Assembly: GCA_900316275.1 (NCBI GenBank)
Contig: ONCF01000021.1
Span: 1 to 33,584 of the forward strand
Source of the DNA: an uncultured Veillonellaceae bacterium
GTDB taxonomy: Bacteria > Bacillota > Negativicutes > Selenomonadales > Selenomonadaceae
Length of the DNA stretch: 33,584 nucleotides
Direction of reading: 5' to 3'
This document shows, piece by piece, positions 23,175 through 31,021 of this stretch; position 1 is the stretch's first letter, and each line of letters opens with the position of its first letter. Under the pieces are notes generated by a model. It searched no databases and had not been told where the DNA came from. It saw only the letters and a list, made by a program, of their open reading frames with translations. A program made the position numbers and the translations under genes.

Positions 23175-24866
23175 TCAGTCGCAGAGCACCATTTCGTCGA
23201 GACGCTTGCCGCCGGGCACCATGGGATAGACATTCTCGTCTTCGGGTATGAAGACGTCGAGCAGGGCGGGGCCGTCGGTGGTAAAGAGGAAGTCCATGCC
23301 CGCTGCTAGCTCGTCCGGCGTATGCACGGCGCGGGCCGCGACGCCCATGGAGCGCGCAACGGCCGTGAGGTCGGGCCCGTCGTAGAGCAGGGACTCGGCG
23401 CTGTGGCCCTGATAGAACATGCGTTGCCACTGGTTCACCATGCCGAGCACGCGGTTGTGCAGCACGATGGTTTTGACGGCGCAGCCGTATTTGTGCAGGG
23501 TGGCGAACTCCTGACAGTTCATCATGATGCTGCCGTCGCCCGTGATGAGCACGACCTGGGCGTCCGGGCGCGCCACCTGCGCGCCGAGCGCAGCGGGCAG
23601 GCCGTAGCCCATCGTGCCGAGGCCGCCTGAGGTGAGGAAATGACGCGGCTGGCGGCTCGCATAAAACTGGGCAGCCCAAATCTGGTGCTGGCCCACGTCC
23701 GTGGCCACGAGCGTGTTGGCATCCGTATGCTCAGCCAGTGCGGCAAAGATAGCTGCCGGTGAAATTTGCCCCGGCAGCTCGCGACAGGCAAAGGGGTGCG
23801 CGGCGTGTGTCTGTGTGAGTGACGTGCACCAGCCCTGCCAACGGGAGGCGCGGTCTGCGGGCAGCCCCGTGCGCGCGGCGTCCGCGAGTGCGGGCAGCGA
23901 CCAGCGCAAGTCGCCCGCCACGGCGATATCCGTGGCGATAATTTTGCCCAGCTCGTCCGGGTCGATGTCGAAATGCACGATTTTCGCGTGCGGCGCGAAA
24001 TGCTGCACATTGCCGGCCACGCGGTCACTGAAGCGACAGCCGAGCGCTAGCAGCAGGTCGCACTGCATGACAGCCTGATTGGCGGCGTAGGAGCCATGCA
24101 TGCCCACGAGACCGAGGTGTGTGGGGGCCGTGTCGTCCAGCGCGCCCTTGCCCATGAGCGTCGTGACGACGGGCAGCTGGGTCTGTGCCACGAGCTCCCG
24201 CAACGCGGGCGCCGTATCCGAGAGCACGATGCCGCCGCCCGTCATGATGAGCGGGCGCTCCGCCTGTGCGAGTGCGGCGACGACCTGGTCGATGGTGCTG
24301 GCGTCGCCCGTAGTCGCCACGGGAGCGGCCGGTTCCTCCGGATAAGCAAAGTTCAGTTTCGCTTGAAAGGCATTTTTGGTGATGTCGACGCTCACGGGAC
24401 CGGGGCGGCCGCTCACGGCCGTCGCAAAGGCCTCGCGCAGCACGCGCGGGATATCCTGGGCCTCGGTGACGAGGAAATTGCGCTTCGTGATGGCGGCTGT
24501 GATGTGCTTGACGTCGGCCTCCTGAAACGAGTCGCGCCCGAGCAGGTGACTCGCGACCTGTCCGCTGATGATGACGAGCGGCACGGAGTCCATATTCGCC
24601 GTGGCGATGCCCGTGACCATGTTGCAGATGCCGGGGCCGGACGTGGCAAAGCAGACGCCGGGGCGTCCTGTGACGCGCGCGTAGCCGTCGGCCGCGTGCA
24701 CAGCGCCCTGCTCGTGGCCCGTGAGGATGTGCGGGAATTTGGCCTGATATAGCGCATCGTAGAGGTCGAGCACGGCACCGCCGGGATAGCCGAAGACGAC
24801 GGGGACTTGTTCGCGGCGCAGACACGCGATGACGGCCTGCGCGCCGGTCATTTCCGTCTTTTCCAT
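23175..24866 (-). CDS. ilvB: Acetolactate synthase, large (catalytic) subunit
   Basis: ThDP enzyme that condenses pyruvate with pyruvate or 2-ketobutyrate, the first committed step of valine/leucine/isoleucine synthesis. The ThDP glutamate region GYPGGAVLDLYDAL is near the N-terminus, followed by HEQGAVHAADGYAR. The Mg-ThDP motif GDGSIMMNCQE to HNRVLGMVNQWQ is near residues 445-485. ATG 24866 is preceded by AAAGGAG at 8 bases; 563 aa. It lies downstream of ilvC on the same strand. No ilvN small subunit is adjacent on either side, so feedback control by a partner encoded elsewhere, or none, must be assumed. Confidence 0.95.
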   Translation of the reverse strand: MEKTEMTGAQAVIACLRREQVPVVFGYPGGAVLDLYDALYQAKFPHILTGHEQGAVHAADGYARVTGRPGVCFATSGPGICNMVTGIATANMDSVPLVIISGQVASHLLGRDSFQEADVKHITAAITKRNFLVTEAQDIPRVLREAFATAVSGRPGPVSVDITKNAFQAKLNFAYPEEPAAPVATTGDASTIDQVVAALAQAERPLIMTGGGIVLSDTAPALRELVAQTQLPVVTTLMGKGALDDTAPTHLGLVGMHGSYAANQAVMQCDLLLALGCRFSDRVAGNVQHFAPHAKIVHFDIDPDELGKIIATDIAVAGDLRWSLPALADAARTGLPADRASRWQGWCTSLTQTHAAHPFACRELPGQISPAAIFAALAEHTDANTLVATDVGQHQIWAAQFYASRQPRHFLTSGGLGTMGYGLPAALGAQVARPDAQVVLITGDGSIMMNCQEFATLHKYGCAVKTIVLHNRVLGMVNQWQRMFYQGHSAESLLYDGPDLTAVARSMGVAARAVHTPDELAAGMDFLFTTDGPALLDVFIPEDENVYPMVPGGKRLDEMVLCD

Positions 24867-24886
24867 AGAAAGTCTCCTTTGCGGGA

Positions 24887-24961
24887 AACGCTGCTGCTTC
24901 CAGCAGTGTTTTCCTATATATAGCACCAGCCTTCCCGACAGCGCAGGAAGGCTGGTTTTTT
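24887..24961 (+). terminator. Two hairpins between ilvC and ilvB, T-runs facing the plus strand
   Basis: Hairpin A: AACGCTGCTG/CAGCAGTGTT, loop CTTC, then TTCC. Hairpin B: ACCAGCCTTCC/GGAAGGCTGGT followed by a T-run on the plus strand. The genes here run on the minus strand, where neither hairpin has a T tail. Confidence 0.6.
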
Positions 24962-24985
24962 GTACTGGTCGATATCGGTGGCCAC

Positions 24986-26011
<1,026 letters not shown>

Positions 26012-26122
26012 TTATCTTCGCTGATAGTGTTATTTGTTTGTAATTTGTGTGCATGTGTTAAGAATATTGTATGCACGTTACGCTTGGGCTTGTTCGAACC
26101 GGTTTGAAAAGCTTGCTCGTAG

Positions 26123-26173
26123 TTTACAGTATTACACATAAACTTGTCAATAGGCAATTTGCAATTTACAGTA
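26123..26173 (-). promoter_or_regulatory. ilvC promoter with two TTTACAGTA sites
   Basis: Minus strand: TTGACA (26145-26150), a 16-base spacer, TGTAAA (26123-26128). TTTACAGTA occurs at 26123-26131, over the -10, and at 26165-26173, exactly 42 bp apart. The ilvC leader is about 120 nt with no clear attenuator. An AATAAT/ATTATT palindrome lies at about 26201. Confidence 0.45.
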
Positions 26174-26265
26174 AAGTTTTTTGAATATGCACAATAATAG
26201 TAATTATTCTAACATAAACCGTTTTAGGCACGCATGACGGCCACAAACAAAATTTGTGCACCTAC

Positions 26266-26294
26266 TTGACACGCAGGCGTAATTAGTTTATAGT
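26266..26294 (+). promoter_or_regulatory. Promoter of ilvA
   Basis: TTGACA (26266-26271), a 17-base spacer, TATAGT (26289-26294). Short leader of about 40 nt. Confidence 0.75.
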
Positions 26295-26341
26295 AGGGCA
26301 CAATTCGTAAAGTTTGTTGCGTGGGAAAGGAAGATTGCCAC

Positions 26342-27568
26342 ATGGATACAGCGCAGGTGGTAGCCGAGACAGATCTGGCGGCCGTACAGCAGGCGGCGGC
26401 GCGTCTGGCAGGCGTCGCCAAACATACGCCACTGCTCGCGAGTGAGTATTTCTCGGCACTTTCGGGCAATGAGGTACGGCTGAAGGCCGAGAATTTACAG
26501 CATACTGGTGCGTTCAAGTTGCGCGGGGCCTACAACAAGCTCGCCCAGCTCACGCCCGAGGAGCGGGCGCGTGGCGTCATCACCTCGTCGGCCGGCAACC
26601 ACGCGCAGGGCGTGGCCTATGCGGCGCAAAAGCTCGGCATTAAGGCCGTCATCTGCATGCCGGCTACGACACCAATCCTCAAGGTAGAGGGCACACGCGC
26701 GCTCGGCGCTGAGGTCGTGCTGCACGGCGACGGTTTCGACGATGCTTACGCCTATAGCCGCGAGCTGGAAAAGCAGCACGGCTACGTCTACGTGCATCCG
26801 TTTGATGACCTGCAGGTGCTGCTCGGCCAGGGTACGACGGCACTGGAAATCATGCAGGACTGGGCGGATGTCGATGTCATCCTCGTGCCTATCGGCGGCG
26901 GCGGCTTTGCCTCGGGCGTGGCGCTCGCGGCGAAGCTCACGAACCCGCACGTGCAGGTCTACGGCGTGGAGCCCGAGAACGCGGCCTGCATGAAGACGGC
27001 GCTGCGGCAGGGCGAGGTCACGACGCTCCCCTCGGCTGAGACCGTGGCCGACGGCTGCGCCGTGAAGCGCGCGGGCGAGCTCACCTATGCGTTCTGTCAG
27101 CAGTATCTCGACGGCATCCTCACGGTGTCGGAGATGGAAATCATGAACGCGCTGCTCTCGCTCATTGAAAAGCACAAGCTCATCGCCGAAGGCGCGGGCG
27201 TGCTCTCGCTGGCGGCGCTCGCGAAGCTGCCGTGCCGCCACAAGCGCGTGGCGGCCATCGTCTCAGGCGGCAATATCGACATTTCCACGCTTTCTGCGCT
27301 CATCGCCAAAGCGCTCATCGCGCGCGGGCGCGAGTTCTGCTTCTCCGTGCAGCTGCCGGACAAGCCGGGCCAGCTGCTCGCGGTCTCGCAGATTCTCGCC
27401 GACCAGGGCGCGAACGTCATCAAGCTCGACCACGACCAGGCCATGGTCACGGACAGTTTCCAGAAGGTCGTGCTCACCGTGACCGTGGAGACGAACAATG
27501 AGCAGCACATCGAGCGCATCTGCCGCGCGCTCGCGCAGGGCGGCTATGCGGTCACGAAAGTATATTGA
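26342..27568 (+). CDS. ilvA: Threonine ammonia-lyase (threonine dehydratase)
   Basis: PLP enzyme converting threonine to 2-ketobutyrate and ammonia, the entry to isoleucine. The PLP lysine is K59 in HTGAFKLRGAYNKL. The phosphate-binding loop is GGGGFASG. Residues about 330-408 form one ACT-like domain (FSVQLPDKPGQLLAVS), as in the 400-residue form of the enzyme rather than the long IlvA with two ACT-like modules. ATG 26342 has AAAGGAAG 8 bases upstream; 408 aa. Divergent from ilvC. ridA follows 68 bases later, matching its role in removing the reactive intermediate. Confidence 0.95.
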   Translation: MDTAQVVAETDLAAVQQAAARLAGVAKHTPLLASEYFSALSGNEVRLKAENLQHTGAFKLRGAYNKLAQLTPEERARGVITSSAGNHAQGVAYAAQKLGIKAVICMPATTPILKVEGTRALGAEVVLHGDGFDDAYAYSRELEKQHGYVYVHPFDDLQVLLGQGTTALEIMQDWADVDVILVPIGGGGFASGVALAAKLTNPHVQVYGVEPENAACMKTALRQGEVTTLPSAETVADGCAVKRAGELTYAFCQQYLDGILTVSEMEIMNALLSLIEKHKLIAEGAGVLSLAALAKLPCRHKRVAAIVSGGNIDISTLSALIAKALIARGREFCFSVQLPDKPGQLLAVSQILADQGANVIKLDHDQAMVTDSFQKVVLTVTVETNNEQHIERICRALAQGGYAVTKVY

Positions 27569-27636
27569 GCTTGCTTGAAGCACAACAATTTTAGCCATCA
27601 ACCGTTTTGGGCGGTGCTGTATAGGAGGTAAGTAAC

Positions 27637-28008
27637 ATGCAGGTTATTCATACGGAGCAGGCGCCGGCGGCGCTCGGTCCCTATAGTCAGGCCATTGTGG
27701 CGGGCGATACGCTCTATACATCGGGGCAGATTGCCATCGACCCCACAGTGGGGAAGATTACCGCAACTACTATCGAGGGGCAGGCTGAGCAGTGCTGCAA
27801 AAATCTGCAGGCAGTGCTGCAGGCTGCGGGCTACGACTTTTCCCAGGTCGTCAAGACAACCTGTTTCCTCGCTGACATGGGCGATTTTCAGGCGTTCAAT
27901 GCCGTGTATGCCAAATATTTCGTGAGTAAGCCCGCGCGCAGCTGCGTGGCCGTCAAAACGCTGCCGGCCGGTGCACTTTGCGAGGTCGAGCTCGTAGCTG
28001 TAAAGTAA
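27637..28008 (+). CDS. ridA: RidA family 2-iminobutanoate/2-iminopropanoate deaminase
   Basis: Hydrolyses the enamine/imine intermediates released by PLP dehydratases such as IlvA, protecting PLP enzymes from 2-aminoacrylate. Family blocks are visible: AALGPYSQAI, TSGQIAIDP, then KTTCFLADMGDFQAFN and PARSCVAVKTLPAGALCEVE, where the Arg of PARSC is the conserved substrate carboxylate anchor. ATG 27637 has AGGAGG upstream; 123 aa, normal. Placement just after ilvA supports the assignment. A strong terminator follows. Confidence 0.96.
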   Translation: MQVIHTEQAPAALGPYSQAIVAGDTLYTSGQIAIDPTVGKITATTIEGQAEQCCKNLQAVLQAAGYDFSQVVKTTCFLADMGDFQAFNAVYAKYFVSKPARSCVAVKTLPAGALCEVELVAVK

Positions 28009-28010
28009 AA

Positions 28011-28045
28011 AATACCGCTGTTCACTAAAGAACAGCGGTATTTTT
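28011..28045. terminator. Terminator of ridA, usable from both strands
   Basis: 13-bp stem AATACCGCTGTTC with its complement, loop ACTAAA, T-run on plus and, via the A-run, on minus. On the minus strand it could end a long form of the locus-2 antisense RNA. Confidence 0.92.
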
Positions 28046-28048
28046 GTA

Positions 28049-28077
28049 TTGTACACATAGTGGACACGTGTTATAAT
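28049..28077 (+). promoter_or_regulatory. Promoter of the locus-2 toxin mRNA
   Basis: TTGTAC (28049-28054), a 17-base spacer, TATAAT (28072-28077). Predicted start is near 28084. The spacer contains GTGGACAC, as in the locus-1 toxin promoter. Confidence 0.7.
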
Positions 28078-28159
28078 CAAAAAAGAAGTCACCATAACGG
28101 TAGGCGGTTGGTTAAACCTCGCAGAAAGGTCGAATACACCTGGAGTGAGGTGATAGCCC

Positions 28160-28225
28160 ATGGAGCTCGTAGTATTGAGTCAATTCTTGATGCTCTGTAT
28201 CCTGGTCGTCTTAACAAAGCGATAA
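28160..28225 (+). CDS. Candidate 21-aa hydrophobic toxin peptide (type I)
   Basis: A short ORF, MELVVLSQFLMLCILVVLTKR: one hydrophobic helix ending in a basic Lys-Arg, the character of holin-like type I toxin peptides. Translation is supported by GAGGTGAT (28146-28153), an 8-base anti-Shine-Dalgarno match, 6 bases before the ATG. The gene has its own promoter, a leader of about 75 nt and a terminator. The leader segment GGCGGTT (28103-28109) can pair with AACCGCC (28224-28230) at the 3' end, a 5'-3' closure seen in type I toxin mRNAs. A longer 68-codon frame over the same region has no ribosome-binding site. Function is inferred. Confidence 0.6.
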   Translation: MELVVLSQFLMLCILVVLTKR

Positions 28226-28311
28226 CCGCCCCGGTCGCCAAACTAGGGGTTATTTTTCCTAATTAACTCAACGAGTGAGGTTGCCAGCCGTCTATCGGTG
28301 ACTTCTGCTTT
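28215..28311 (-). ncRNA. Candidate antisense antitoxin RNA of locus 2
   Basis: Predicted from the minus promoter (28318-28346). Its first half contains the complement of GAGTGAGGT (28273-28281) and AGCC (28286-28289). The same plus-strand words occur over the toxin Shine-Dalgarno (28143-28151, 28155-28158), so it can pair with the toxin ribosome-binding site in trans. Its 3' half is directly antisense to the toxin mRNA 3' end. The 3' end is uncertain: near 28215, or at the ridA terminator for a form of about 300 nt. Confidence 0.5.
28222..28257 (+). terminator. Terminator of the locus-2 toxin mRNA
   Basis: ATAACC...GGTTAT stem with further C/G pairs inside, then TTTTT. Weaker on the minus strand. 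Confidence 0.7.
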
Positions 28312-28317
28312 ATCTAG

Positions 28318-28346
28318 ATTATACTACATATGTGTTGGTGGTTCAA
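28318..28346 (-). promoter_or_regulatory. Strong promoter of the locus-2 antitoxin RNA
   Basis: Minus strand: TTGAAC (28341-28346), a 17-base spacer, TATAAT (28318-28323). It lies just after the stop of the phosphoethanolamine transferase gene, whose transcripts also run through this RNA. Confidence 0.7.
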
Positions 28347-28352
28347 GCTTAT

Positions 28353-30185
28353 TTACGGCTCCTCGGGGTTGCCGTCGGGGTCCTCCAGCAGGCTGTGGTC
28401 GCCGAGCATGGTCGTGAGTGTCGCGCGCGTGAAGCGGTACTGCGGCGAGGTGAAGTCCTGACCGGCGTCGTAGTGGTTCGACGGCGCGTTGATGAGGCCG
28501 CAGATGGTGTCGTAGAGCATGTCGTTCGTGAAGTAACGGTTGCGGTGGCCCCAGAGCGTGAGTGCCTGTGTGGGCAGTGCGCTGCGGTACTCGGGCGACA
28601 GGTAGACGAACATGGGGATGCGCACCATGTCGAAGCTGAACACGTCCGGATTGTGCGAGATGGCGAGATTTTCGCCGTGGTCGGAGAAATAGAGCAGGGT
28701 CTGCAGATGCAAATTCGCCTGCGCGTACTCGAAAATCTGCTGCAGTACGTGGTCCGTGTAGAGGATACTGTTCGCGTACGAGGCCTCGGAGGAGAGCGCC
28801 GACTCGCCCTCGGCGGTCGCGAACTGCTCAAACTCCTGCGGGTAGCGGTTGTTGTAATAGATGTGGCTGCCCATGATGTGCAGTACGATGAAATTGTTTT
28901 GCGTGGGGTCAACCTGCGTGAGATAGGGCAGCAGCGTTTCGTCGTATTTGTCGGAGAAATTGTAGGAGTCGTCCGTCCACTCGGCCTGGTCGGCCGTCTT
29001 GGCCACGAGCGTGATGGCACTGTCGTACTGGCCATAGCGGCCCTGATTGCTGAACCAGTACGTGCGGTAACCGGCCTTTTTCGCCACGTCGAGGATGGAG
29101 TTCGACTCAAAGAATTCCTTGTCGTTGTACTGGCTCTGCTCCGTCAGCATGCGCTGCAGCACGGGCACGGTCTGCGACCACGAGGAGTAACAGTTCTGGA
29201 ACAGGGTAAAGTCGCCGCTCGTGGCCATGGCGGAGAGCCACGGCGTATCCGGGTAGGCATAGCCGGGCGTAAAGGCCTGCATGTAGTTGCGCGAGGCGGA
29301 CTCGCCAATGACGACGATGACCGTGCCGGGCGCCTGCGCAGGCAGCGCCTGTGCGCCGTCTACCGCGAGCTCGGCGAAGCGGTCGTCATGCGTGACGCTG
29401 TACTGCTGCGTCTGGTTCACGTAGCTGTCCACGTCCTGCCACTGCGTGGCGATGGACGTGTCGGGCACGACGAGGCGCAGCGTGATGGCTGCCGTGAAAA
29501 AGACGACGACGAGCGCCGCGAACTGCCCCGGCCGGCTGGCACCCTCCATTTCGCGCGCAAAGCGCAGGTGGCAGCGGTACGCCCAGACGAGGAAGGCGAG
29601 GATGCCCGCCGCGATGCAGAGCGTGGGCACGAGGCCAAAATTCGACTGGATAAAGTCGATGCTCTCGCGGTAGTTCGTGAGGTAGATGGCCATGAGCGAG
29701 GCCGGTGAGAGGCAGTGCCAGACGAGGCAGTAGTAGGCGTACTGCATAAAGGGGATGATGAGCAGCGCGAAATCCAGTAACGCGAGCACGCCCGCGGCAA
29801 TGCGCGGCCAGCCGATGCGAAAGAGTATCGCGCCGAGCGCTGTGAGCAGCACGATTTCGCTCGTGCCCACGAGGAAATCGAAGAACACGAGCTGCTGGTA
29901 CCAGTACGTGCTGTACGTCCAGAAATAGCAGAGCGGGAAGGCCGAGCACCAGGCAAGCCCTGTCACGAGATGTGGCCACATCGCTTTGCTGAACAGCGGC
30001 ACGCCACTGCCGTACTGCAGCAGCGTGAGCGCGAGGATGACCGGGATGAGCGAGGGGATGATGTTCTCGCTGCCCATGTTCTGCCCGATGTCGAGATAGA
30101 ACGAGTTCAGGCAGAGATAGTAGATACAGGCCGCCAGCAGCCAGCCCCAGGGCTGCGGCAGGCGCGCGGAGGAATGGTCCGTCAT
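28353..30185 (-). CDS. CptA/EptA-like phosphoethanolamine transferase (membrane sulfatase-fold)
   Basis: Predicted to move phosphoethanolamine from phosphatidylethanolamine to lipid A or LPS core on the outer face of the inner membrane. The N-terminal part has about five transmembrane segments (to about residue 230). The alkaline-phosphatase/sulfatase-fold domain opens with VIVVIGESASRNYM, where Ser takes the nucleophile position as in the CptA branch rather than the Thr of EptA. Later metal and active-site blocks are HIMGSH and LLYFSDHGEN. 610 aa, full length. ATG 30185 has only a modest ribosome-binding site. The promoter overlaps a long palindrome (30235-30263). Such enzymes often confer resistance to cationic peptides. 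Confidence 0.85.
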   Translation of the reverse strand: MTDHSSARLPQPWGWLLAACIYYLCLNSFYLDIGQNMGSENIIPSLIPVILALTLLQYGSGVPLFSKAMWPHLVTGLAWCSAFPLCYFWTYSTYWYQQLVFFDFLVGTSEIVLLTALGAILFRIGWPRIAAGVLALLDFALLIIPFMQYAYYCLVWHCLSPASLMAIYLTNYRESIDFIQSNFGLVPTLCIAAGILAFLVWAYRCHLRFAREMEGASRPGQFAALVVVFFTAAITLRLVVPDTSIATQWQDVDSYVNQTQQYSVTHDDRFAELAVDGAQALPAQAPGTVIVVIGESASRNYMQAFTPGYAYPDTPWLSAMATSGDFTLFQNCYSSWSQTVPVLQRMLTEQSQYNDKEFFESNSILDVAKKAGYRTYWFSNQGRYGQYDSAITLVAKTADQAEWTDDSYNFSDKYDETLLPYLTQVDPTQNNFIVLHIMGSHIYYNNRYPQEFEQFATAEGESALSSEASYANSILYTDHVLQQIFEYAQANLHLQTLLYFSDHGENLAISHNPDVFSFDMVRIPMFVYLSPEYRSALPTQALTLWGHRNRYFTNDMLYDTICGLINAPSNHYDAGQDFTSPQYRFTRATLTTMLGDHSLLEDPDGNPEEP

Positions 30186-30234
30186 GTATTTGCCTCAGAC
30201 TTTCTTTCTAATAATGAGTGCTGGGCCACAAAAA

Positions 30235-30263
30235 CCCACACTAGACGATTTTACTAGCGTGGG
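30235..30263. promoter_or_regulatory. Palindromic operator over the -10 of the transferase gene
   Basis: CCCACACTAG (30235-30244) and CTAGCGTGGG (30254-30263), 9 of 10 pairs, centred on TAAAAT. Read from upstream on the minus strand it also resembles a hairpin followed by TTTTT. Confidence 0.55.
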
Positions 30264-30276
30264 CCACTTCTGTCAA
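30248..30276 (-). promoter_or_regulatory. Promoter of the phosphoethanolamine transferase gene
   Basis: TTGACA (30271-30276), a 17-base spacer, TAAAAT (30248-30253), on the minus strand. Confidence 0.7.
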
Positions 30277-30292
30277 TGAACTCTTGCGGGCG

Positions 30293-30321
30293 TTGACTTT
30301 TGCGGGGGCAGTCGCTATGAT
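30293..30321 (+). promoter_or_regulatory. Promoter of the OhrR-like gene
   Basis: TTGACT (30293-30298), a 17-base spacer, TATGAT (30316-30321). Confidence 0.7.
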
Positions 30322-30348
30322 GATAGTAAAAGAGAAAACTGTTTCAGA

Positions 30349-30360
30349 TACAATCTTGTA
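30349..30360. promoter_or_regulatory. OhrR-box-like operator
   Basis: TACAATCTTGTA: perfect TACAA/TTGTA arms, followed by CAAT. It closely resembles the Bacillus OhrR operator type (TACAATT...AATTGTA) and lies between the promoter and the start of the OhrR-like gene, suggesting autorepression. Confidence 0.6.
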
Positions 30361-30386
30361 CAATAAAATGAGGAGGCTGTACATTT

Positions 30387-30833
30387 ATGGAGAAAGACGA
30401 CCCTTTGCGTTTGGAAAATCAGCTTTGTTTCCCGCTCTATGCCTGCTCGCGTGAGCTCACGAAGCTCTACCGCCCATGGCTCGACCAGCTGGGTATTACC
30501 TACACGCAGTACATCACGCTCATGGTGCTCTGGGAGGAGCAGCGCGTCAGCGTCAAGGAACTGGGGCTGCGCCTGCACCTCGACTCCGGCACACTCACGC
30601 CACTGCTGAAGAAGCTGGAGGCACGCGGCTATCTGCGCCGCCAGCGCTCTGTGGAGGACGAGCGCGTCGTGCTGGCCTGCATCACGGACGCGGGCAACGC
30701 GCTGCGGGAGCAGGCCCAGGACATCCCCTGCGAGATGGCGGCACAGCTGCAGGCTTTCCCGCCGGAGAAAGCCAAAGCACTTTACACGTTGCTTTATGAA
30801 TTCATCGGCATCATCGACGCGGCGGAAAAATAA
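30387..30833 (+). CDS. MarR-family regulator, OhrR-like
   Basis: 148 aa winged-helix repressor. The N-terminal block LENQLCFPLYACSRE places Cys14 where OhrR has its peroxide-sensing Cys15, and LDQLGITYTQYITLMVLWE matches the OhrR/MgrA branch. The recognition helix region is LHLDSGTLTPLLKKLEARGYL and the wing RQRSVEDERVV. An AGGAGG lies 10 bases before ATG 30387. The operator at 30349 fits autoregulation. Usually paired with ohr (organic hydroperoxide reductase), which is not in the window; the flanking genes are a lipid-modifying transferase and nrdD. Confidence 0.9.
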   Translation: MEKDDPLRLENQLCFPLYACSRELTKLYRPWLDQLGITYTQYITLMVLWEEQRVSVKELGLRLHLDSGTLTPLLKKLEARGYLRRQRSVEDERVVLACITDAGNALREQAQDIPCEMAAQLQAFPPEKAKALYTLLYEFIGIIDAAEK

Positions 30834-30847
30834 TTTTTTACCTGTGA

Positions 30848-30881
30848 AAAGAGGCGTAATCAAGCGGTTGCGCCTCTTTTT
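30848..30881 (+). terminator. Terminator of the OhrR-like gene
   Basis: AAGAGGCG/CGCCTCTT with an interrupted AA/TT continuation, then TTTTTG. Confidence 0.85.
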
Positions 30882-30918
30882 GCGGCCACTAAACGGGACT
30901 AATCCGTGCGCAGGGTTA

Positions 30919-30947
30919 TTGCTATCTGCGGGGCGCTCTGCTAAAAT
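30919..30947 (+). promoter_or_regulatory. Promoter of nrdD
   Basis: TTGCTA (30919-30924), a 17-base spacer, TAAAAT (30942-30947). Predicted start is near 30954. Confidence 0.65.
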
Positions 30948-30973
30948 ATGTAGCTGTGACAACTCAGTCCAAA

Positions 30974-31021
30974 CCACAATATCTAGTGAAAGGCAGGGTG
31001 AGGTGCTACTACATATAGTAG
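30974..31021. promoter_or_regulatory. Tandem NrdR-box-like sites
   Basis: Two 16-bp imperfect palindromes, CCACAATATCTAGTGA (30974-30989) and CTACTACATATAGTAG (31006-31021), with a 16-bp gap (centres 32 bp apart). Both the core and the three-turn spacing match NrdR repressor sites known before ribonucleotide reductase genes. Confidence 0.65.

Noticed and set aside
28060-28266. A 68-codon plus-strand frame across locus 2
   Set aside because: It has no ribosome-binding site, starts before the predicted transcription start, and has unremarkable composition. The 21-codon frame has a strong Shine-Dalgarno and toxin-like character.
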